From Azospirillum sp. B510 (lineage in GTDB: Bacteria > Pseudomonadota > Alphaproteobacteria > Azospirillales > Azospirillaceae), in assembly GCF_000010725.1 (NCBI RefSeq), contig NC_013855.1, positions 753,501-817,500 on the forward strand: a stretch of 64,000 nt of DNA, read 5' to 3'. Below the pieces are notes generated by a model, which worked only from the letters and a program-made list of their open reading frames with translations, was not told where the DNA came from and made no database searches. How positions within the stretch are numbered: position 1 is the first letter of the stretch; each line of letters starts with the position of its first letter. Made by a program: the position numbers and the translations under genes. Of the stretch, positions 27,302-35,781 are shown piece by piece.

Positions 27302-27769
27302 AGGTAAGGCCAGTCGCCCTCCAGCGGACGGTCGAGGAAGGCGTTGACCCGCTCGTCGATGTCTCGGCACAGCTTGGAGACCGTCGACTTCGAGATCCCC
27401 GACAGCCCCATCGCCTGGGCCAACTCGTCAACGCAGCGGGTCGAGACACCGCCGATCCAGGCTTCCTGGATCACCGCCACCAGGGCTTTCTCGCTGGTCT
27501 TGCGGGCCTCCAGGAAGGGCGGGAAGTAGCTGCCCTGGCGCTTGGGGATGCGCAGGTTCAGCGTGCCCAGGCGCGTATCCAGCGCCCGGTCGCGGTAGCC
27601 GTTGCGGTAGGTCTGCCGCTCGGCGCTCCGTTCGTGACGCCCGGCGCCGATCTGGCCTTCGACGTCGGCTTCCATCAGCATGCAGCACCGTCTCGGCGAC
27701 GGCGCGCAGAAAATCGCTGTCGCCGGCCTTCTGGAGCAGGTCTGCCAGTGCCATACTGTCCTCGGTCAT
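27302..27769 (-). pseudogene. IS256-family transposase, 5' part, frameshifted and truncated
   Basis: The N-terminal third of an IS256-type (Mutator) transposase: MTEDSMALADLLQKAGD, then after a -1 frameshift near 27680 the sequence continues EADVEGQIGAGRHERS, YRNGYRDRALDTRLGTLNLR and VAVIQEAWIGGVSTR, ending at DRPLEGDWPYL where the Tn3 right end begins. The catalytic residues lay further downstream and are absent. It differs from the IS256-type gene at 44.7 kb. Confidence 0.88.
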
Positions 27770-27809
27770 TGGGGGGCCTTCGGGCAAGAGGAAGTGTCGC
27801 AACTCCACT

Positions 27810-29430
27810 CTAGCCGCCTTTATTCACCAGGGTGGCGAGCGGTCTGGTCGCCGCGTTGAGATGATCAACGTTGGGCTGTATGGGCGCGCGTCGTCGGCCG
27901 CCGCGCTGACGGCGGCGTGACGGTGTCGGAGTTGGTGGTGGAGGGGATTGGGTGACGGCTGGGGCACGCTGCCCCGGTGCTCAGCAGATGAGCCGGGGCA
28001 TGCGGCCGAGGGCGAGGTGGATGATCGCCTGATCAGGCGCGCTGGTCGGCAGGTGCACCTTGATCTGCGTCTTCATCTCCACGATACGCGCGGCGGTCTT
28101 CACCAAGCGCAGCCGCAAGGTGTCGAATTGCACCGTGCGCCAGCGGGAGCGTTTCGGCATCAGCGAGCGCAGGCTCCACAGCAGCCAGTACGCCCCGGCG
28201 TGCAGGAACAGGCGGAACTGGTTGGCCGTCGCCTTGGTGCAGGAGGTCCGGTCTGCGGCAAGGTGGGATTTCCAGGCTTTTATATGATTTTCCGCCTGTC
28301 CCCTCGCGCAATACAGGCCGGCATACAGCCAGCGACCCGTGCCGTGGCGTAGGTTGGTGACGATGAAGCGGCTGTCGGTGCCCTGGTCTCCTGCCTCGAC
28401 GCGCGCGACGATGCGGCGGACCCGGCTCCAGGTGCTGGCCCCGTCATAGAATTCCTTGAAGCGGCGCACCTTGTCGGCTCCGGGCATGGCCTGGAAGCGC
28501 GCCGCGGTGCTGGCCTCCAGCGTGGTGACGTGACGGCGCAGTGTGCTGCTGGTCGGCAGACCGAGCACGTAGTCGAGCCCCTCCGCCTCGCACCAGTCCA
28601 GCACCTCCGGGCAGGCGTAATGGCCGTCGGCGCGCAGCAGGATCTCGGTCTTGGGCCAGTTTGCCCGAATGGCGCGGAGCAGGCGACGCAGGAAGGTCCG
28701 GATCTCCGTCCCCTTGGGCCGCTTGGCTGGGCGCAGCACAGCGGTGACAAAGCGGCCGTTGCCGTCGAAGACAACGATGGGCTGGAAGCCGTACTCGTCA
28801 TAATGGGCGTTGAACAGGCGCAACTGCTGACCGCCATGCACCGTGTCGAAGGTGTCGTCTACATCCAGCACGATGCGCTTGGGCACCTGGCGAAAGGACG
28901 CGCAGTAGAGATCGACCATGGCTCGGCCCATGCGCAGCAGTGCGCGGGTATCCGGCAGGTTCTCCAGGCGCGAGATGGTGGCTTGCGAGCAAAGGTCACG
29001 CTCGGACGGCAGGCGTTCCAGGGCCATCTTGAACAGCGGGTCGGAGCGTAGGCTGCCGGCGTCGTTGCCGTCCTCGTAGCCCGCCGCGATGGCCAGCAGG
29101 CGAAAGCCGATGATGTCGGCCAGCGAATGCACGGTGCGCGTTGGATCGCGCGGGTCCTCAATACAGGCGGCCAGCCGATCGGCAATCCGCAGCCGCTTCG
29201 CCACCTCCCGCAGCACCAGCAGCCCGCCATCGGAGGACAGGCGGCCGCCATCAAAGCGCCCGATCACCGGCTTTCCAGCAACGGGTGACAGGCCGGGCAG
29301 CGGCAGGGTATGATCAACCATGGCGGGTGGGCGCTCCGGAAACGGCAGGAGTTGGCGTCAGCACCCAAATCCTACGGCCGCTCAACGGATGCCGCTACAC
29401 CCGCCAACCCTCATGAATTTTCCCGGCTAG
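27810..29430. mobile_element. IS1380-family insertion sequence
   Basis: A transposase of 446 residues flanked by imperfect inverted ends: CTAGCCG...ATTCA...GGGTGGCG on the left, and the complement of CTAGCCGGG...ATTCATGAGGGTTGGCG on the right. Boundaries are set by these ends and are approximate. I could not find a clear target duplication. Confidence 0.75.
27981..29321 (-). CDS. IS1380-family transposase
   Basis: 446 residues, full length for the family. Recognised by GRFDGGRLSSDGGLLVLREV near the N-terminus, the first catalytic Asp in LDVDDTFDTVHGGQQ, the second in LLRADGHYACPEVLDW, and the Glu in YCARGQAENHIKAWK. The frame is open throughout, so the element may be functional. Reading direction is opposite to the flanking transposon's tnpA. 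Confidence 0.93.
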   Translation of the reverse strand: MVDHTLPLPGLSPVAGKPVIGRFDGGRLSSDGGLLVLREVAKRLRIADRLAACIEDPRDPTRTVHSLADIIGFRLLAIAAGYEDGNDAGSLRSDPLFKMALERLPSERDLCSQATISRLENLPDTRALLRMGRAMVDLYCASFRQVPKRIVLDVDDTFDTVHGGQQLRLFNAHYDEYGFQPIVVFDGNGRFVTAVLRPAKRPKGTEIRTFLRRLLRAIRANWPKTEILLRADGHYACPEVLDWCEAEGLDYVLGLPTSSTLRRHVTTLEASTAARFQAMPGADKVRRFKEFYDGASTWSRVRRIVARVEAGDQGTDSRFIVTNLRHGTGRWLYAGLYCARGQAENHIKAWKSHLAADRTSCTKATANQFRLFLHAGAYWLLWSLRSLMPKRSRWRTVQFDTLRLRLVKTAARIVEMKTQIKVHLPTSAPDQAIIHLALGRMPRLIC

Positions 29431-29849
29431 CCGACCGGCCCAATGACCACCTCTTTCGCGCAAGCCGCCGCCCGGGGGGTGGGGCATGCCCCACCCCCCC
29501 CGGGCGATCACCAAATTTCCACCACGTTCGCGGACACTATCCGTTTTAGCATACAAAAGTAAAGAAGGACAAGCTAATGAATGAAATTCTGTGATATATT
29601 ACTTCCCTAGGTTGCTTTTCGGTTGAATAAGACTTTGCCGTAGTTCATTCATACGGAAATCGCCAATTCGGGGCATAAAAATACGGCATCGAATATCTTT
29701 TAAGCTCAAAGCTTGGAAATAAAACGATTGGGAGTCCTTCACTGCCATGAGGGGCTGCTCGTGCTTCATGTCTGCCTGCGGGTGGCAAACGTCGCTCCGT
29801 CCCCCCGCGATGGCTCTGTGGTATTTTCCCGCTTACAAGGTGCAAAGAC
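29431..29849. other. Intergenic region upstream of the BenE-type transporter
   Basis: The first 75 bases are GC-rich and include the palindrome listed separately. From ~29520 to 29730 the sequence is strikingly AT-rich for this replicon and is the probable promoter region of the downstream gene set. No gene or clear promoter hexamers seen. Confidence 0.5.
29470..29505. repeat. Very GC-rich near-palindrome centred on GGGGCATGCCCC
   Basis: Arms GCCCGGGGGGTGGGGCA and its complement, with two extra C bases in the right arm. It could form a 16-18 bp hairpin. It lies just outside the IS1380 end and could be a terminator or a mobile-element tip. Confidence 0.6.
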
Positions 29850-31061
29850 ATGCTCGGCAAAGAACTGGCCGTTCCAGCTTCCCCAATCCGCCCGCTCGGG
29901 CCTTTGCGCGACGCATCCTGGTCGGCCATTCTGTCAGGGCTGATTGCGGTGATCATTGGTTACGCAGGCCCGACCGTCCTGGTCTTTCAAGTGGCGCAGA
30001 GCGCCCATCTCACGGAATCCCAGATTGCGTCTTGGCTGTGGGCCTATTCCATTGCATCGGGGATCACCTCGATCGTCGCCAGCCTGCGCTTCCGCATGCC
30101 GGTCATCACTGCATGGTCGACGCCTGGCGTCGCCTTTCTCGTGACCGGCCTCGCTGGCGTCCCGTTCGCAGAGGCGGTCGGCGCCTTCATGGTGTCGAAC
30201 CTGCTCATCACGCTCATCGGCGCCTTCGGGCTGTTCAACCGGGTTCTTCAACGCATCCCGATGGCGCTGGCGGCGGCACTAAACGCCGGCATCCTGATCT
30301 CGTTCGGCTTCGCCATCTTCGGCGCCCTGAGGAGCGAGCCGCTCCTGGCCGGCGCCATGATGGCTGCGTTCCTGATCACCCGCCGCTTTTCATCGCGCTG
30401 GGCCGTCGCCGTTACCCTGCTGTGTGGCACCGCGCTGTGCGTCTCGCTCGGGCGTGTCGACACCGGCGGCTTGGCGCTGATTGCGGCGGTGCCGGAGTGG
30501 ACGACGCCTGCCTTCTCGTTCGGTTCGATGGTCAGCATCGCGATACCGCTGACCGTCCTGGCCCTTACAGGCCAGTATCTGCCGGGATTCGCTGTGCTGA
30601 AGGCGTCGGGGTACGAACCGCCGCCCGACAGTGTCGTGCGCCTGTGCGGGCTTGCGTCGATCTTGGTGGCGCCGTTCGGTTGCCACAATGTCAACCCGTC
30701 CTCAATGATCGCAGCCATCGTCGGCAGCCCCGACACCCACGCCGACCCGGCCCGGCGTTATATCGCAGCGATCAGCGCCGGCGTGTTCTACCTGCTGTTC
30801 GGAATCTTCGCGACCACTTTCGTCCGGCTGTTCGCAGCACTGCCGAAGGAGGCCGTGGCCGTGCTCGCCGGCACGGCCCTGCTGGGCGCCATCGGCGGTT
30901 CGCTGGAAACCGCCTTCCGGTCGGCCAAACCAGGCAGTCTGGCGCCGCTCATGGTGTTCGTCACCACCGCGGCAGGCATTCCCTTCCTCGGTCTCGGTGC
31001 TGCGTTCTGGGGCATCCTCGTCGGCATGGCGATGGTCCATTTCGTCGAAAAGAACGGTTGA
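29850..31061 (+). CDS. BenE-family benzoate/H+ symporter-like transporter
   Basis: 403 residues with about 12 predicted membrane segments. The N-terminal SAILSGLIAVIIGYAGP, the ITAWSTPGVAFL signature and PFGCHNVNPSSMIAAIV are characteristic of the BenE family (aromatic acid uptake). Several helices are Ala/Gly/Leu-rich (LNAGILISFGFAIFGAL, FLGLGAAFWGILVGMAM). No SD is obvious; AAGGTG lies ~9 bases before the ATG. No benzoate-degradation genes are near, so the cargo may be another organic acid used or exported by the downstream genes, to which it is loosely linked (47-bp gap). Confidence 0.87.
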   Translation: MLGKELAVPASPIRPLGPLRDASWSAILSGLIAVIIGYAGPTVLVFQVAQSAHLTESQIASWLWAYSIASGITSIVASLRFRMPVITAWSTPGVAFLVTGLAGVPFAEAVGAFMVSNLLITLIGAFGLFNRVLQRIPMALAAALNAGILISFGFAIFGALRSEPLLAGAMMAAFLITRRFSSRWAVAVTLLCGTALCVSLGRVDTGGLALIAAVPEWTTPAFSFGSMVSIAIPLTVLALTGQYLPGFAVLKASGYEPPPDSVVRLCGLASILVAPFGCHNVNPSSMIAAIVGSPDTHADPARRYIAAISAGVFYLLFGIFATTFVRLFAALPKEAVAVLAGTALLGAIGGSLETAFRSAKPGSLAPLMVFVTTAAGIPFLGLGAAFWGILVGMAMVHFVEKNG

Positions 31062-31108
31062 GCGCACCCACTCCCCCTTGTTCCACCCTCATTCAAGAAG
31101 CGTCAGCC

Positions 31109-31273
31109 ATGACCACCGCCACCCCCCACGATGACACGCATCTCTGGGATTTCCTCCCCATGATTGAAAACAGGACGCGCCCGGCGCAAGACTGTCTGGC
31201 CAGCCCGCTGCTCGACCTGATGCGGACGTCGAACGTCAACAAGATCCCGCTCGAGCAGATCGAGGACGCCTAG
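31109..31273 (+). CDS. 54-residue open frame, probably the 5' part of the next gene cut by an amber codon
   Basis: MTTATPHDDTHLWDFLPM to LEQIEDA, then TAG. The next open frame starts 4 bases later in the same reading frame. If the TAG were CAG the product would read EDAQSVLHLRKELL, a natural helix, giving one ~694-residue protein. The alternatives are a genuine small peptide translationally coupled to the glycosyltransferase, or read-through. No RiPP-type core (Cys/Ser/Thr-rich tail, GG site) is visible. A nonsense mutation in a single gene is my preferred reading. Confidence 0.5.
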   Translation: MTTATPHDDTHLWDFLPMIENRTRPAQDCLASPLLDLMRTSNVNKIPLEQIEDA

Positions 31274-31276
31274 TCG

Positions 31277-33196
31277 GTGCTCCACCTGCGCAAGGAGCTT
31301 TTAGCCGCCCCCAGGGGAGAAACGGATGCGGACGGCTGGCAGCGGCTTGCGCAGCTTCAGCGCCGCATTGTCGAACGCCATCTCGACGGCCGCGCAGACT
31401 ATTATGGTCCGGAGCAGTGCACCCCGCTCGACGACGCGGAGACCTTCGCCCGCGAAGGCCGCGACACCTTCCTGATCATCAAATTTATGGACGAGGCGCC
31501 GCATATCGAAGCGACGCTGACGTCGCTGTTGACCCAGACCGGCGTCGACCTGAACCGCGTCGTCATCGTTGCCGTCGATAACAACTCCACCGACGGTTCG
31601 GGCGACATTGTCCGCGCGACCGCCGCGTCGGTCCCGTCGGCTGCGCGTGTCGTCTGCATCAACCAGACGACTCCCGGCGGTGGCAGCGCCGCACGCTACG
31701 GCGTGGACCGCTCCATAGCAACGATCCACGCGATGTGCCTGTTCGACGGGCAATGGGGGCGGCTGCAATCGGCCCGCATCGCCGTATCAGATGGCGACAC
31801 CGTCTACCACCACCAACTTGTCCATGGCTTCAGCGAGATCCTGGACAAGCACCAGGACGTGGACGGCGTGATGCCTTTTCTCACCTACAAATTCACGGCC
31901 GCCCTGCGTTTCTTCGCTGATCATCGCCCACATGACCTGAAGGTCCTACGGGCCGGGGCGACCGCCGGCACTGTTGTCCCCGTGACGTTCCGCCTGTCGG
32001 ACGTCTCTGCCTTCGAACGATTGCCGCGCGCGGGACGGCGCCGCACGGCGGAGGACGCCATGCGACTGAGCGGCGACGGCATCGATCTTTCGGTGCCGCT
32101 CGACCGGCTGGACGGCTGCGGCCGCCGCTATGGCGTGATCGAGGATCCGGCCGGTGCCTGGGCTTACGTCATGGACGACAGGACAATCGTTCTCGACCGC
32201 GCGCCGGTCTCGGGCTTCGACTCCGCCTTGCTGTTCCTGGAGAATGGGGGGGTGCGGGCCGATGAGAAATGGCGCTGGCACTCCGTCATCGGGCATGACC
32301 TGTTCCTGTTGTGGATGTTCCAGCGTATGGGGATCCCCGAGGCGGTGGTGGCGCCCGATACCAGCGACGCGCTGAAGGTGTTCCGCTGCTGGAGCTTCGC
32401 TATCGGCGGGCAGCACCAGCTGTCCAGCCCGGCGCTGAAGATCGTGACCGGTACCGACTACCAGTCGGGGCGGGTCCAGCAGGCGGTCGGCTGCCGCACC
32501 GTCCTCGGTCCGGCAACCGCCTACACGGAGACCGAGATCGACCGGCTGGCCAAGATGATCCGTAACTTCGCCAACCGCCAGGGCGTGTTCTATGGCGACA
32601 CGCGCAGCCGCGGGCTGGAGCGAGCAAGCGGCCTCTACCTTCACATGACCCGCATCCAGGATCAGGTTGAGAGCGAAATCCGCGGCTATTCCGAGGATTT
32701 CTTCCGTGACGTCGTGTTTCCGGAGCGGGTGCTGTTCCCGCTGCGCTGGCTCTTGCAGAACGCCATCTGCCTCTACGCCGCCGGCGACCGGTCTGTCCAA
32801 ACCGTGGTGCGGGAGCGGGTGTTCGCGCAGCTGCTCGGTACCCGGGGCACGGACCAAGCGCTCGCCAGCACCCTGGGCGACACGGCAATGGCGGCGCTCG
32901 CCGGCCGCAGCTTCGAGGACAAGCGGGACGAGGCGGAAAGCTTGGCTGAAGAGTTGATCAGCGGCTTCTACCCTGAAATCATGCGGTTCTACGCCCGCAC
33001 GCTGGCGGATTTCCTGGACACGCAGGGGGTTGTCCGCGCGGATTACGCTTGGCTTCTGGAAGACGTGGAGCACAGCCGCAACGCCCTGATCGAAAAGCGG
33101 ACTCCCATCGACCCAGCCGTGGTTTGGGCCGGGCGCGAGTTCGTCATCGACCATGCCCGCGGGCAGGTCGTCGGTATGCAAGACGGTGGGCGGTGA
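31277..33196 (+). CDS. GT2-like glycosyltransferase-domain protein
   Basis: 639 residues from a GTG with GAGGA 10 bases upstream. Residues ~60-175 look like the nucleotide-sugar half of a GT-A fold: FLIIKFMDEAPHIEATLTSL, VVIVAVDNNSTDGSGDIV, and a DGD in RIAVSDGDTVYHH that could be the metal-binding DxD. Residues ~330-640 (GHDLFLLWMFQRMG, SSPALKIVTGTDYQSG) belong to no family I recognise. In frame with the preceding 54-codon frame across a TAG. The next gene starts 5 bases after its stop. With a nucleotide-sugar dehydrogenase downstream, transfer of an oxidised sugar is plausible but unproven. Confidence 0.6.
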   Translation: MLHLRKELLAAPRGETDADGWQRLAQLQRRIVERHLDGRADYYGPEQCTPLDDAETFAREGRDTFLIIKFMDEAPHIEATLTSLLTQTGVDLNRVVIVAVDNNSTDGSGDIVRATAASVPSAARVVCINQTTPGGGSAARYGVDRSIATIHAMCLFDGQWGRLQSARIAVSDGDTVYHHQLVHGFSEILDKHQDVDGVMPFLTYKFTAALRFFADHRPHDLKVLRAGATAGTVVPVTFRLSDVSAFERLPRAGRRRTAEDAMRLSGDGIDLSVPLDRLDGCGRRYGVIEDPAGAWAYVMDDRTIVLDRAPVSGFDSALLFLENGGVRADEKWRWHSVIGHDLFLLWMFQRMGIPEAVVAPDTSDALKVFRCWSFAIGGQHQLSSPALKIVTGTDYQSGRVQQAVGCRTVLGPATAYTETEIDRLAKMIRNFANRQGVFYGDTRSRGLERASGLYLHMTRIQDQVESEIRGYSEDFFRDVVFPERVLFPLRWLLQNAICLYAAGDRSVQTVVRERVFAQLLGTRGTDQALASTLGDTAMAALAGRSFEDKRDEAESLAEELISGFYPEIMRFYARTLADFLDTQGVVRADYAWLLEDVEHSRNALIEKRTPIDPAVVWAGREFVIDHARGQVVGMQDGGR

Positions 33197-33200
33197 CGCC

Positions 33201-34025
33201 ATGGAAATCCGACGCCTTGACCTGTGGAACGGCCGCCCGCCCTTTGCGCTGGGTGACGCCGAGCATGACCATCCGGTTCTGGAAGCCTATCTGCCGTCGC
33301 CGGAGCGGCGCACCGGCACCGCAATCCTGTCCTTTCCCGGCGGCGCCTACACCTTCCTGTCGGAGCGGTCCGGACGCCGGTACGGCGAGTGGTTCGCCGA
33401 GAGGGGGGTGGCGGTGTTCGTTGTGAAGTTCCGCCTGGGCGCACACGGTTATGACCGGAGAGCCATCTGCGCCGACGGTTTCGCTGCGCTGGAGCGTGTC
33501 CATGCGCTGGCGGGGGACCTGGGCATCGACCGGTCGCGCATCGGTCTTGTCGGCACCTCGGCCGGCGGTCATCTGGCCGGGGTGATGATGACCGGAGCCG
33601 GCCGCGTGATCCTGGATGCCGAAGGGGTGGGGAGGGTGGCGCCGCTCGACCTCCGCCCGGCCTTTTCCGTGCTTTGCTATGCCGTGCTCAGCCTGACCGA
33701 CCCGATAGCCCACAAGGAGACGCGCCGCAATTTCCTGGGCGGCCTGGCGGAAGACCGGGCGATGCAGGAGGCGTTCTCACCGATCCTCGCCGTGCGGCAC
33801 GGCTGTCCGCGCGCCTTCATCTGGCACACCACGGAAGACACCGAAGTGTCCAGCCGGCACAGCCTGTTGTTCGCCGATGTGCTAGAGCGTCACGGGGTGG
33901 GGCACGAACTGCATCTCTACCAGCGCGGGCCGCACGCGCTGGGCTTGGCGCTGGAGCAGGGCTTGCACTGGGCGCACGACTGCCTACGCTGGATCGAAAA
34001 CCGCGAACCGCCGCCGCCCGTCTGA
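33201..34025 (+). CDS. Alpha/beta hydrolase, esterase-like
   Basis: 274 residues. The oxyanion-side motif FPGGAYTFLSERSG, nucleophile elbow GLVGTSAGGHLAG (Ser ~118), acidic residue in HTTEDTEVSSRH and catalytic His in RGPHALGL give a complete triad in family order, as in acetylesterases and formamidases of the BD-FAE type. No signal peptide, so cytoplasmic. The start ATG is 5 bases after the preceding stop, with GGTGGG before it. It may deacylate an intermediate of the operon; substrate unknown. Confidence 0.87.
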   Translation: MEIRRLDLWNGRPPFALGDAEHDHPVLEAYLPSPERRTGTAILSFPGGAYTFLSERSGRRYGEWFAERGVAVFVVKFRLGAHGYDRRAICADGFAALERVHALAGDLGIDRSRIGLVGTSAGGHLAGVMMTGAGRVILDAEGVGRVAPLDLRPAFSVLCYAVLSLTDPIAHKETRRNFLGGLAEDRAMQEAFSPILAVRHGCPRAFIWHTTEDTEVSSRHSLLFADVLERHGVGHELHLYQRGPHALGLALEQGLHWAHDCLRWIENREPPPPV

Positions 34026-34163
34026 TACCGGCGGCCATTGATGACGACTGCCGGTATCCGTGCCGACCGGCACAGCGTCGGCCCATGCGGCTGCCCATGC
34101 CGCCGAAGCTTTCAGTCCCCATCGTTTCCGCCCGCCGACATCCCGCCGTCAGGAGCCGTTCCT

Positions 34164-35228
34164 TTGACCATCCATATCGAAACCGCCCCCGTCCGCAAGC
34201 CGAAGCCATGGGGTCAGGAACTGGGCTTCGGCACATTCGTAACCGACCACATGTTCGTATGCGACTATCGCGAAGGGGAAGGGTGGGTTGATCACCGCGT
34301 GGTCCCCTATGGGAGTTTCACGCTCGATCCGGCGGCGCTCGTCCTTCATTACGGCCAGGCGCTGTTCGAAGGCATCAAGGCGTTCCGGCAACCCGACGGC
34401 GGCGTCGCGGTGTTCCGGCCCGACCGCAACGCCGAGCGCCTGAACACCTCGGCCGCACGCATGGCGATGCCGGAACTGCCGGAGGCGATGTTCCTCGATG
34501 CTGTCCGCACCCTGCTGCGCGTCGAGGCCGATTGGGTTCCGGACGCTCCCGGAGCTTCGCTGCATCTCCGCCCCGTCATGGTGGCCAACGAGGCTGCGCT
34601 CGGGGTGCGACGCGCGTCGCGCTATCTGTTCTACATCATTCTCACCCCGGTCGCCCCCTACTACAGCCCCGGCAATCCAGCCTTCCGCCTTCTGGCGACG
34701 CAGGAGTTCGCCCGTTCCGCGGACGGCGGGGCCGGCGGGGCTAAGACCTCCGGCAATTACGGCCAGACCATCGTCGCGCTGGAGGCGGCGCGTGCCCGTG
34801 GCTACGACAACCTGCTCTGGCTAGACGGCGCCCGGCACGGACTGATTGAGGAGGCCGGCATCACCAACGTCTTTGTTGTAACCGGGGATACGGTGCTGAC
34901 CCCGCCGCTGAACGGCCGTATCCTGCCCGGCGTGACGCGGGAGTCAGTGATGCAGCTTATCGGCGACTGGGGGCGGCCGGTCGTGGAACGTGAAATTCCG
35001 ATCCATGAACTGCTGCGGGGGATCGACGACGGCGGCGTTCGCGAAGTTTTTGTGACGGGCACCGCGACCGTGGTTGCGCCCGTCGGTTCGATCACCTTCC
35101 GCGATCGCACCCACGTGCTGCCCGACGGCGGCGGAGAAAGCCTCGCCCGCCGGCTTTACGACGCGCTCGACGGCATCCAGCGTGGCACGCGGCCCGACCC
35201 GTTCGGCTGGTCCATGGCGGTGGACTGA
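34164..35228 (+). CDS. Branched-chain amino-acid aminotransferase (class IV, PLP)
   Basis: About 354 residues. Class IV aminotransferase of the longer, eukaryotic-like BCAT group: LHYGQALFEGIKAFR, SLHLRPVMVANE, the PLP lysine in AKTSGNYGQT, LLWLDGARHGLIEEAGITNVF, and FVTGTATVVAPVGSI. I place the start at a TTG with AGGAG 8 bases upstream; the in-frame ATG at 34038 would add a 42-residue Pro/Arg-rich leader not seen in the family. It interconverts Leu/Ile/Val and their 2-oxo acids, but in this operon it may aminate a related 2-oxo acid. Confidence 0.9.
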   Translation: MTIHIETAPVRKPKPWGQELGFGTFVTDHMFVCDYREGEGWVDHRVVPYGSFTLDPAALVLHYGQALFEGIKAFRQPDGGVAVFRPDRNAERLNTSAARMAMPELPEAMFLDAVRTLLRVEADWVPDAPGASLHLRPVMVANEAALGVRRASRYLFYIILTPVAPYYSPGNPAFRLLATQEFARSADGGAGGAKTSGNYGQTIVALEAARARGYDNLLWLDGARHGLIEEAGITNVFVVTGDTVLTPPLNGRILPGVTRESVMQLIGDWGRPVVEREIPIHELLRGIDDGGVREVFVTGTATVVAPVGSITFRDRTHVLPDGGGESLARRLYDALDGIQRGTRPDPFGWSMAVD

Positions 35229-35232
35229 CGTG

Positions 35233-35781
35233 ATGACCACCACCGCCGCCCCGCTTTTTGCCGACCCTTTTCAGGCCCGGCTTTGCGACGCGCTGTGTCA
35301 GGTGGCGCGCGATGCCGGCCAAACGTTCACTGGAACGGGAGCGCTCCTGTGCGAACCCGCGACCGGGCTGCCCTTTCTGCCTTTGGTCTTGAGCAAACCA
35401 GATCTCAAGGGCGACCTACCCGACGTGCTCTTGCGGCTGGGCCACGAGGCAAGCCCGTACCACGACGGCTTCCATCTGCTGTCGACCGACTTCGAGATCG
35501 AGCATGTGTCCTGCTATCTTGCTCCTCCGATTTCGCCCGAGGCCGAACTAATCTCCCTCTTCGGTTCCGGCAGCCGCTTCGCCACCGCCTGCTTCGCGTC
35601 GCTGGCGAACGGCGTCCATTGCGCGGGCGTCGTGAACAAGGACCGCTCCGTCACGATCTTCGTGCAGGGACGCATCCTGTTCCGCTCCTCACCCGCCGAC
35701 GCATTGTCCCGCCGACGCCAGTTCCCCGTTCTCGCTCGCTGTGATGGGGGAAATTCCAAGCATTCCGGAGACATCCGATGA
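35233..35781 (+). CDS. Small DisA/DAC-like nucleotide-binding domain protein
   Basis: 182 residues. Residues ~75-155 can be aligned by eye with the diadenylate-cyclase (DAC) domain of DisA: DGFHLL at the position of the DGA motif, CYLAPPIS at the strand before the loop, GSGSRFATACFAS at the position of GTRHRTA, and VVNKDRSVTIFVQGRI at the position of ISQxxxVITLYQG. The catalytic RHR becomes SRF, so it may be a nucleotide sensor or inactive relative rather than a cyclase. The N-terminal ~70 residues are unassigned. It starts 4 bases after the aminotransferase stop and overlaps the next gene by ATGA. Fold assignment is by eye only. Confidence 0.5.
   Translation: MTTTAAPLFADPFQARLCDALCQVARDAGQTFTGTGALLCEPATGLPFLPLVLSKPDLKGDLPDVLLRLGHEASPYHDGFHLLSTDFEIEHVSCYLAPPISPEAELISLFGSGSRFATACFASLANGVHCAGVVNKDRSVTIFVQGRILFRSSPADALSRRRQFPVLARCDGGNSKHSGDIR

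Noticed and set aside
31109..31273. 54-residue frame as a RiPP precursor peptide
   Set aside because: No core-like tail, no leader cleavage motif and no modifying enzyme of a known RiPP class nearby. The in-phase TAG explains it more simply, though a small peptide is not excluded.
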